The notes beneath the pieces are model-generated. The model was not told where the DNA came from. It saw only the letters and a program-made list of their open reading frames with translations, and did not search any database. Made by a program: the position numbers and the translations under genes. Positions 14,975-20,250 of a DNA stretch of 20,250 bases are shown here, piece after piece. The stretch lies in the NCBI GenBank assembly GCA_036562625.1, contig DATCJV010000208.1, positions 1-20,250 of the forward strand, given 5' to 3'. The DNA is from DUOH01 sp036562625 (lineage in GTDB: Bacteria > Bacillota > UBA4882 > UBA10575). Within the stretch, counting starts at the first letter, position 1, and each line of letters begins with the position of its first letter.

Positions 14975-16558
14975 ATGCGTATCTGCGTTTACAGCTACGC
15001 TACAAAGGAGGTGTACAGAATCGAGTTTGGAACAGTAATTAAGTATTTTATCCTTATTTCCCTCAGTGTTTTCGGCGGTATTCTCTTGGAAAAATTCCGA
15101 GCGATATTACGTCTACGCTCTGCAGAAGATACCGCTAAAATGATATTGCAGGAAGCGGAGAAAGAATCTGAAGCAAAAAAGCGAGAAGCCATTTTAGAGG
15201 CGAAAGAAGAAGCGCTCAGAGTCAAGAATGAGCTGGAGAGAGAAGTCAGAGAACGGCGAAATGATATACAACGCCTTGAAAAGAGGCTTTTACAGAAAGA
15301 AGAGAATTTAGACCGTAAAGCCGAGATTATGGAGAAGAAAGAGGAAAATCTCCTCAGGAAAGAGGCGGAGTTAGACAAGATCAAGCATGAACTCGAGGAA
15401 TTGCGTGAAAAGGAACGGGTCGAGCTGGAAAGAATCTCCGGATTCACTTCGGAACAAGCAAAAGACATACTTCTGTCCAATTTGGAGAAGGAATTAACGC
15501 AAGAATTTGCTGTGCGTATTCGGGAAATGGAAGTGAAGATAAAGGAAGAAGCGGAGAAGAAGGCCAGGGAAGTAATTTCTACCGCAATTCAACGTTGTGC
15601 GGCTGATCATGTGGCTGAAACCACCGTGTCCGTAGTCGCTTTGCCTAATGATGAAATGAAGGGGAGAATCATTGGGCGGGAAGGAAGAAACATTCGCGCT
15701 CTGGAGACTTTAACCGGGATCGATCTGATCATTGATGACACACCGGAAGCTGTTATAATTTCCGGTTTTGATCCGGTCAGACGGGAAGTGGCCCGCTTAG
15801 CGCTGGAACGGCTGATTGCGGATGGCCGGATTCACCCGGCCAGAATTGAGGAGATGGTGGAGAAAGCCCAAAAAGAAGTGGAGTCTATCATCAAAGACGA
15901 AGGAGAACAGGCAGCGATTGAGGTCGGAATTCACGGCCTGCATCCAGAGATAATTCGCTTATTAGGTCGCCTGCATTATCGAACCAGTTATGGACAGAAT
16001 GTCTTGAAACATTCTATCGAAGTAGCCCACCTGGCAGGCTTGATTGCCGCTGAGATCGGGGCGGATGTTACTCTTGCCAAAAGAGCGGGTTTGCTGCATG
16101 ATATTGGAAAGGCTGTCGATCATGAGGTAGAAGGGCCTCATGTGACGATCGGGACTGAGCTGGCCAAGAAATACAGGGAATCGCCGGCGGTTGTGCATGC
16201 CATTGCTGCGCATCACGGAGATATTGAACCAAATACCGTGGAAGCTGTTTTAGTCCAAGCCGCAGACGCTATCTCCGCCGCCCGACCCGGGGCCAGGAGA
16301 GAGACTTTGGAAAGTTATATAAAGCGCTTGGAAAAATTGGAGAAGATCGCAGATTCCTTTGAAGGTGTAGATAAGTCATTTGCGATTCAGGCTGGTCGTG
16401 AGATTCGAATCATGGTGAAACCGGATAAAGTGGATGATCTTGCCTCAATACGCCTGGCACGGGATTTGGCTAAAAAGATTGAAGAGGATCTGGAGTACCC
16501 GGGACAGATTAAGGTTACAGTGATCAGAGAAACTAGAGCCGTTGACTACGCCAAGTGA
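14975..16558 (+). CDS. rny: Ribonuclease Y
   Basis: RNase Y is the membrane-anchored endoribonuclease that starts mRNA decay in Bacillota. In order: an N-terminal membrane segment (FGTVIKYFILISLSVFGGILL), a long charged coiled coil (about residues 45-190), a KH domain with GRIIGREGRNIR, and an HD domain with HSIEVAHLAGLIAAEIG, LLHDIGK and AAHHGDIEP. It has 527 residues from ATG 14975, or 512 from codon 15020. The start is uncertain: ATG 14975 has only a weak GGGGAT upstream, whereas the strong AAAGGAGG (15004-15011) is spaced 8 bases from an in-frame ATC at 15020, directly before the membrane segment; GTG 15011 overlaps that site. A promoter-hairpin module precedes it. Confidence 0.97.
   Translation: MRICVYSYATKEVYRIEFGTVIKYFILISLSVFGGILLEKFRAILRLRSAEDTAKMILQEAEKESEAKKREAILEAKEEALRVKNELEREVRERRNDIQRLEKRLLQKEENLDRKAEIMEKKEENLLRKEAELDKIKHELEELREKERVELERISGFTSEQAKDILLSNLEKELTQEFAVRIREMEVKIKEEAEKKAREVISTAIQRCAADHVAETTVSVVALPNDEMKGRIIGREGRNIRALETLTGIDLIIDDTPEAVIISGFDPVRREVARLALERLIADGRIHPARIEEMVEKAQKEVESIIKDEGEQAAIEVGIHGLHPEIIRLLGRLHYRTSYGQNVLKHSIEVAHLAGLIAAEIGADVTLAKRAGLLHDIGKAVDHEVEGPHVTIGTELAKKYRESPAVVHAIAAHHGDIEPNTVEAVLVQAADAISAARPGARRETLESYIKRLEKLEKIADSFEGVDKSFAIQAGREIRIMVKPDKVDDLASIRLARDLAKKIEEDLEYPGQIKVTVIRETRAVDYAK
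15004..15011 (+). promoter_or_regulatory. Strong Shine-Dalgarno pointing at a non-canonical rny start
   Basis: AAAGGAGG, the best ribosome site in this region, lies inside the frame opened at ATG 14975 and 8 bases before ATC 15020. No ATG, GTG or TTG lies at normal spacing in the rny frame. Confidence 0.55.
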
Positions 16559-16607
16559 GGATCGTTCTTTTTGGGAAAACAGCCGGATACGATGAGGGGG
16601 TACGGAG

Positions 16608-17129
16608 ATGAAAGGCGTATTTTGGAAGGAAGGAGAACCGTTTACCAACTCAATGAGTCTCATTGTTTCCTTATTAATCCGTTATCCGGAGATCGCCACT
16701 TTAAAATTGGACCCGCATCTAAAGTGTTTTATCTTTAGTTTTATAATTATGCGCGGGTTACCACCTAAAGAATTAAAGTCCTTACGAACGGAGATTCAAT
16801 TAAGCTTAGAGGTGTTTGCTGATTTAACTCAGCAGACACCTACTATATTTAATATTTCTTTTCGCAGATCAAAGGGCTTGACTTTACTAGAGGTAAAGAG
16901 AGATATTCCGTCTTTATCTCAGGATGAGATCGCGTTGCTCGTCTCTATCGTCAAGAAGCGTTTCCATGAAGATTTAGCCAAGGACCAGGATGACGAGGTT
17001 GGAGAGGATGAGCAGTATTTCCAGGAAGAGATGATCGATCATATGTTAGAGGATTTGAAAGATACATGCCAAGAAAAGATGTTAATCGGTATCAGGGAAG
17101 AAGGAAGAGTGATGATTTTTAATCGTTAA
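16608..17129 (+). CDS. Unrecognised protein between rny and ymdB
   Basis: A 173-residue protein that I cannot assign. The start follows GAGGGGG and a GGAG next to the ATG; it begins 49 bases after the rny stop with no terminator between, so it is probably in the rny transcript. It has no clear signal peptide or transmembrane helix, although residues 15-50 are fairly hydrophobic (SLIVSLLIRYPEI, CFIFSFIIMRGLPPKELKSLR). The segment LPPKELKSLRTEIQLSLEVFADLTQQ looks helical. The region about 112-150 is strongly acidic (KDQDDEVGEDEQYFQEEMIDHMLEDLKD). The ending IGIREEGRVMIFNR resembles a closing beta-hairpin. Codon use is like its neighbours, only somewhat more A/T-rich. A cytosolic partner of RNase Y or YmdB is possible but is only inference from position. 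Confidence 0.78.
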   Translation: MKGVFWKEGEPFTNSMSLIVSLLIRYPEIATLKLDPHLKCFIFSFIIMRGLPPKELKSLRTEIQLSLEVFADLTQQTPTIFNISFRRSKGLTLLEVKRDIPSLSQDEIALLVSIVKKRFHEDLAKDQDDEVGEDEQYFQEEMIDHMLEDLKDTCQEKMLIGIREEGRVMIFNR

Positions 17130-17247
17130 GTCATAAGCGGTCATCAACTTCACTTACGTTATGGGTATAAGGTGGTTATTTCTATTCATTCTCGGGTAAC
17201 TTAAAACGCGCTGTCTAAAATTATCCACATTCGAAAGGAGTTTAAAA
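17130..17247 (+). other. Gap with a single DnaA box before ymdB
   Basis: A 118-base gap without a convincing terminator or promoter. A perfect DnaA box, TTATCCACA, lies at 17221-17229, just before the ymdB ribosome binding site. Confidence 0.4.
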
Positions 17248-18030
17248 TTGCGGGTTCTATTCCTAGGAGATATCGTCGGGAAGCCCGGCCGGCGAGTTGT
17301 TAAAAATCGTCTTCCTGGTCTAATTCAAGAATTAAACCTGGATTTAGTCATTGCCAATGCGGAAAACGCGGCGGGTGGTTTCGGATTAACTCTGGAAGTC
17401 GCCGACGAACTGTTTAGCGCCGGAATTGATGTATTGACCATGGGTAACCATACTTGGAAGAACAGAGAGATATATCAAGTTTTTCAGCGATATCCCCAGG
17501 TGCTTAGGCCGGCCAATTATCCGGCGGAGACTCCAGGGGAAGGGTATGGAGTCTTTACGGCAAAGAACGGATATAAGGTGGGAGTAGTAAACCTATTGGG
17601 ACAGGTTTATATTGAACCGTCTCTGGAATGCCCGTTCAGGGTGGCAGAAGATGTGCTTTCTACCATAAAAAAGCAGACACCATACGTATTAATTGACTTT
17701 CATGCCGAGGCGACTTCTGAAAAGAAAGCATTCGGCTATTTTGTTGATGGTAAAGCCAGCGCGGTCTTGGGCACGCATACGCATATTACTACGGCGGATG
17801 AAAGGATCTTACCGAGAGGAACCGCATATATAACGGATACCGGTATGTGTGGACCGGTAGAATCAGTCTTGGGAATCAAAACAGAACTGGCCGTTAATAA
17901 GTTTTTAACCAAGTTGCCGGTGAGATTTGATATCGCGACTGGTCCGGCCGAATTGAATGCCGTTTATATGGAATGGGATCATACAGGAGGAACAGTGGCG
18001 GTGCGGAGAATAAATTGTTGTGAAAAGTAA
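17248..18030 (+). CDS. ymdB: YmdB-family metallophosphoesterase (TIGR00282-like)
   Basis: A 260-residue calcineurin-like phosphoesterase. In Bacillus the YmdB enzyme hydrolyses cyclic nucleotides in vitro and influences motility, biofilm choice and RNase Y-dependent transcripts. Start is TTG 17248, 7 bases after AAAGGAG. Metal-binding residues are visible: D8 in FLGDIVGKPGR, E39/N40 in ANAENAAGG, N67/H68 in MGNHTW, H152 in DFHAEATSEK and H177/H179 in GTHTHITTADE; DTGMCGP is the family's conserved later motif. It lies downstream of rny and the unrecognised gene and upstream of spoVS, the same order as Bacillus rny-ymdB-spoVS. Confidence 0.96.
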   Translation: MRVLFLGDIVGKPGRRVVKNRLPGLIQELNLDLVIANAENAAGGFGLTLEVADELFSAGIDVLTMGNHTWKNREIYQVFQRYPQVLRPANYPAETPGEGYGVFTAKNGYKVGVVNLLGQVYIEPSLECPFRVAEDVLSTIKKQTPYVLIDFHAEATSEKKAFGYFVDGKASAVLGTHTHITTADERILPRGTAYITDTGMCGPVESVLGIKTELAVNKFLTKLPVRFDIATGPAELNAVYMEWDHTGGTVAVRRINCCEK

Positions 18031-18116
18031 AATTTGCTTAAAAAAAAAGGAATTTTATGGTGTATATAAAAATATAGATTTAAGAGACCATTGTGGTACA
18101 GGAGGGGGATCAGGCA

Positions 18117-18377
18117 ATGGAGGTATTAAAGGTTTCGGCAAAGTCCAACCCAAATTCGGTGGCTGGCGCCTTAGCGGGTGTGCTTCGCGAAAAAGGTGGC
18201 GCAGAAATTCAAGCTATTGGGGCCGGTGCGTTGAATCAGGCGGTGAAGGCGGTAGCTATCGCGCGAGGATTTGTTGCGCCTAGTGGTATTGACTTAATAT
18301 GTATACCGGCATTTACAGACATTATGATTGATGGTGAAGAACGCACTGCGATTAAGCTTATAGTAGAGCCCCGCTAA
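18117..18377 (+). CDS. spoVS: Stage V sporulation protein S
   Basis: An 86-residue, highly conserved Alba-fold-like protein, needed in Bacillus for normal spore coat assembly and progression of sporulation. The start at ATG 18117 follows GGAGGGGG with 8 bases spacing; an upstream in-frame GTG at 18093 lies before that ribosome site and is not used. The sequence is typical throughout: MEVLKVSAKSNPNSVAGALA, then GAGALNQAVKAVAIARGFVAPSGIDL and FTDIMIDGEERTAIKLIVEPR. The 86-base A/T-rich gap after ymdB contains an AAGGAATTT that could be a sigma-H-type -35, but no clear -10, so co-transcription with ymdB remains possible. A strong terminator lies 130 bases downstream. Confidence 0.98.
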   Translation: MEVLKVSAKSNPNSVAGALAGVLREKGGAEIQAIGAGALNQAVKAVAIARGFVAPSGIDLICIPAFTDIMIDGEERTAIKLIVEPR

Positions 18378-18506
18378 GATCTGTCGCGTTTCTGGAACCA
18401 TAGCGTACTCTTATAACTGCCGCGATAAAAAAAGCCATTGCGATTGTAAACTATTGGCTACAGGCAATATCCAAGTCAGAACATTAATGGATGGTGTAAT
18501 TATGTG

Positions 18507-18532
18507 AAACCTATATTTTATAGGTTTTTTTT
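18507..18532 (+). terminator. Strong intrinsic terminator after spoVS
   Basis: AAACCTATA (18507-18515) pairs perfectly over 9 bp with TATAGGTTT (18519-18527) across a 3-base loop, with eight Ts (18525-18532). The dipeptidase ribosome site begins only 18 bases later, so that gene either depends on read-through or on a promoter not recognised here. Confidence 0.9.
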
Positions 18533-18563
18533 GTGTTAAGTATGGGTATAGGGAGGGTTGGTT

Positions 18564-19568
18564 TTGCCTACAGGAGCGGCTCATTTCTGGCCGGTTATAG
18601 ATGGCCACGCTGATACTCTGGTGCAATCGGCCATAGAAAACAGAAGCTTCTTTCAGCGCAACAGTATTGGTCATTTGGATCTCTTTCGCCTCTGGGAGGC
18701 TGGGATTGATTTACAGATTTTAGCAATTTGTGCGGAAAAAAGACCCCACCCTTATCAGTTTGCGCTTGATCTTTTGAAAGACTGGGAGCGGGCCTATACC
18801 ACATTTCAAATAAATTCTGGGAGTGCACCGGCTTTGATCTGGATCAGAACCAAGGAGGACTTTGCAGAGTGGGAAGCAGAGCGTAAACTGGGGGTAATCT
18901 TGGCTTTGGAAGGACTTGAACCGCTGGAAGGGAAGGTACAAAGGTTGGTTGAATTTTACCAGTTGGGGGTAAGGATAGCTTCTTTGACTTGGAACTGGGA
19001 TAACCCATTCGCTTCCGGAGTCAATTGTGAACAGGATTCCGGACTTACCGCGTTGGGCAAAGCAGCGGTGCGCCTGGCTGAACAGTTAGGTTACGTCGTG
19101 GATTTGGCACATCTAGGGTACAACAGTTTCTTTGATGTACTGGAAGTAGCTGAGCAGCCGGTGCTGGTCTCCCACGCTAATGTCTTTAACATCTGTCCCC
19201 ACAGGCGTAACTTAAAAGACGAACAGATTAAGGCCATTGCGGAGAAAGGAGGGACTGTGGGTTTAACCTTTTATCCCCCATTCATCGGTAAAGGGCGGGT
19301 GGGAATAGGAGAACTACTTAAACATCTGGACTATCTTCTACACAAATGGGGGGAAGAACTACCGGCCATGGGCGGAGATTTCGATGGGATTGATGTTACT
19401 CCCAGTAATCTCCGGAGTGTGCTTGATCTTGATAAACTAATCCGGTATTTGGAAGCGCAAGGACTCAGTCTGCACACTACAGGCTTGTTTTTGGGAGGAA
19501 ATTTGTACCGGGTTTTAAAGCAAAACTTTTCCGTTCCCGACCAGAGTCTCTCCCATTCTGACCGCTGA
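18564..19568 (+). CDS. Membrane dipeptidase-type hydrolase (peptidase M19)
   Basis: A 334-residue zinc metallopeptidase of the M19 (renal dipeptidase-like) family, which cleaves dipeptides, sometimes with D-residues. Start at TTG 18564 lies 6 bases after GGGAGGG (18551-18557); TTG 18558 would have no spacing. Metal ligands: H15/D17 in VIDGHADTL, E116 in ALEGLEPLEG, a histidine in VVDLAHLGYNSFFDVL and one in VLVSHANVFNICPHRRNLKDEQI; the late aspartate lies in GGDFDGID (near 272). No signal peptide is visible, so it is probably cytosolic. As I recall, an M19 gene after spoVS recurs in related Clostridia. A physiological substrate cannot be read from the sequence. Confidence 0.94.
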   Translation: MPTGAAHFWPVIDGHADTLVQSAIENRSFFQRNSIGHLDLFRLWEAGIDLQILAICAEKRPHPYQFALDLLKDWERAYTTFQINSGSAPALIWIRTKEDFAEWEAERKLGVILALEGLEPLEGKVQRLVEFYQLGVRIASLTWNWDNPFASGVNCEQDSGLTALGKAAVRLAEQLGYVVDLAHLGYNSFFDVLEVAEQPVLVSHANVFNICPHRRNLKDEQIKAIAEKGGTVGLTFYPPFIGKGRVGIGELLKHLDYLLHKWGEELPAMGGDFDGIDVTPSNLRSVLDLDKLIRYLEAQGLSLHTTGLFLGGNLYRVLKQNFSVPDQSLSHSDR

Positions 19569-19856
19569 TTGAAGAATATTCTGTTTCACTTTTCAACCAG
19601 TCAACTCTCGTTTTCACTATTGCCTTCTGTGCCTGTTCAAGCAGTAAACGAAGGTATTCAACTTAAAGACAGACACGCCTAGCTTCATCAGGGCCTACCT
19701 GTATTTGCATAGAGGAAATTGAAGACAGACGGTAGAATCCATCACCCGATAATGTAATATGGGGCGAGTAAAATTGAGACCCGGCAATATTTATCCGGCC
19801 AATCAGTAATCATTGCAATATTCGCAGCAAAAATCGGAGCAGAGGGAGTGGCAGTT
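19569..19856 (+). other. Intergenic region between dipeptidase and GNAT gene
   Basis: A 288-base gap with no plausible small gene, no clear terminator and no promoter with both boxes. GATAAT (19749-19754) and TAATAT are isolated -10-like hexamers. An 11-base sequence (TCGGAGCAGAG) near its end is repeated inside the next gene. Confidence 0.5.
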
Positions 19857-19870
19857 ATGTCGGAGCAGAG
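19834..19870 (+). repeat. 11-base direct repeat flanking the GNAT start codon
   Basis: TCGGAGCAGAG occurs at 19834-19844 and again at 19860-19870, 26 bases apart, once overlapping the ribosome binding site and once as codons 2-5. Confidence 0.6.
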
Positions 19871-20250
19871 TGCAAAGGTCGTGGTGAGGCCGTTTGTCTT
19901 CAGTGATCTCGAGTTTATGGTACGGTGGAATAATGATTTCGAAGTCGAACAGTATGTTGATTGTTGTTTACCGAAGACTTTATCAGAATGCCAAGTTTGG
20001 TTCAGGAAGCATATACCCGGAAGGAATTATCGGCTGTACGCGATAGAGAATGAAGAGGGCAGGGTAATCGGTGATCTGGTACTGGATCATATCTGTTGGA
20101 GAAAGAAAGAGGCGGAACTCCGGATTAGAATCGGGGAAAAGGAGTATTGGGATCAAGGTTATGGTTCTGCGGCTTTAAGAGAGGTGCTTGGTGAAGCCTT
20201 TACCCAGCTTGGATTAGACCGGGTTTACTTGCGAGTGTATGCCTTTAATT
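19857..20250 (+). CDS. GNAT-family N-acetyltransferase, 5' part (3' end outside window)
   Basis: The first 131 codons of a GCN5-related acetyltransferase, which transfers acetyl from acetyl-CoA to an amine. The start at ATG 19857 follows GAGGGAG with 8 bases spacing. Visible features are VVVRPFVFSDLEFMVRWNND at the N-terminus (RimJ/RimL-type opening), YRLYAIENEEGRVIGDLVL as the central strands, and RIGEKEYWDQGYGSAALREV holding the acetyl-CoA pyrophosphate loop (Q/R-x-x-G-x-G/A pattern, here DQGYGSAA), then GLDRVYLRVYAFN. This fits the RimJ/RimL subgroup or an aminoglycoside/spermidine-type relative; the substrate is not predictable. The gene runs off the window. Confidence 0.92.
   Translation, partial: MSEQSAKVVVRPFVFSDLEFMVRWNNDFEVEQYVDCCLPKTLSECQVWFRKHIPGRNYRLYAIENEEGRVIGDLVLDHICWRKKEAELRIRIGEKEYWDQGYGSAALREVLGEAFTQLGLDRVYLRVYAFN

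Noticed and set aside
14995..15480. 161-codon serine-rich open frame on the - strand opposite the rny coiled coil
   Set aside because: It is the antisense reading of the Lys/Glu-rich coiled coil; composition bias explains it.
18034..18062. Promoter before spoVS (sigma-H-like AAGGAATTT, or TTGCTT-N16-TATGGT for sigma-A)
   Set aside because: Bacillus spoVS is sigma-H dependent, but no GAAT-type -10 is at the right distance and the sigma-A match is poor; not listed as a feature.
18427..18466. Possible - strand terminator (AGCCA...TGGCT followed by seven Ts)
   Set aside because: The stem is only 5 bp with a long loop, and no - strand gene lies upstream of it.

Overview
The window is an ordinary chromosomal segment of an endospore-forming member of the Bacillota, most like Clostridia or Limnochordia. 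The evidence is SpoVS, an AbrB that is near-identical to Bacillus AbrB in its DNA-binding half but ends in a four-cysteine tail, RNase Y with YmdB, a T-box leader for methionyl-tRNA synthetase, a YabE-type 3D-domain protein and consensus sigma-A promoters. Genus cannot be fixed from sequence alone. Every clear gene but one (abrB) lies on the + strand. I see no tRNA, rRNA, CRISPR array, insertion sequence or prophage gene.

Layout. Bases 1-756 are the 3' part of tyrS. Bases 832-3451 hold two accessory genes: a secreted protein with calcium-site-like aspartate repeats and a small membrane protein. A strong terminator (3539-3582) precedes rsmI, which ends at a bidirectional hairpin; abrB converges on it from the - strand. 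Divergent consensus promoters for abrB and metG lie about 50 bases apart. metG is preceded by an unusually long T-box riboswitch with an AUG specifier (about 5213-5638). metG, tatD (4-base overlap) and a TatD-linked radical SAM gene follow, then yabE with its own terminator, a response regulator with a degenerate GGDEF domain, and rsmA/ksgA. This reproduces the Bacillus rsmI-abrB-metS-tatD-yabE-(rnmV)-ksgA neighbourhood, with rnmV missing and the response regulator in its place.

A YkuK-type RNase H-like gene leads to the second block: recA (consensus promoter plus LexA box), recX (4-base overlap), rny (RNase Y), an unrecognised gene, ymdB, spoVS, and after a strong terminator an M19 dipeptidase. 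A truncated GNAT acetyltransferase gene closes the window.

The genes serve translation (tyrS, metG, rsmI, rsmA), RNA turnover (rny, possibly ykuK and ymdB), recombination and SOS (recA, recX), the sporulation/transition state (abrB, spoVS, ymdB) and cell-wall or peptide turnover (yabE, dipeptidase). I did not find a clear new multi-gene system. The most interesting items are the expanded T-box linker, a possible AUC start for RNase Y behind a compact promoter-hairpin module, the unrecognised gene between rny and ymdB, the secreted repeat protein, and the degenerate GGDEF response regulator in the rnmV slot.
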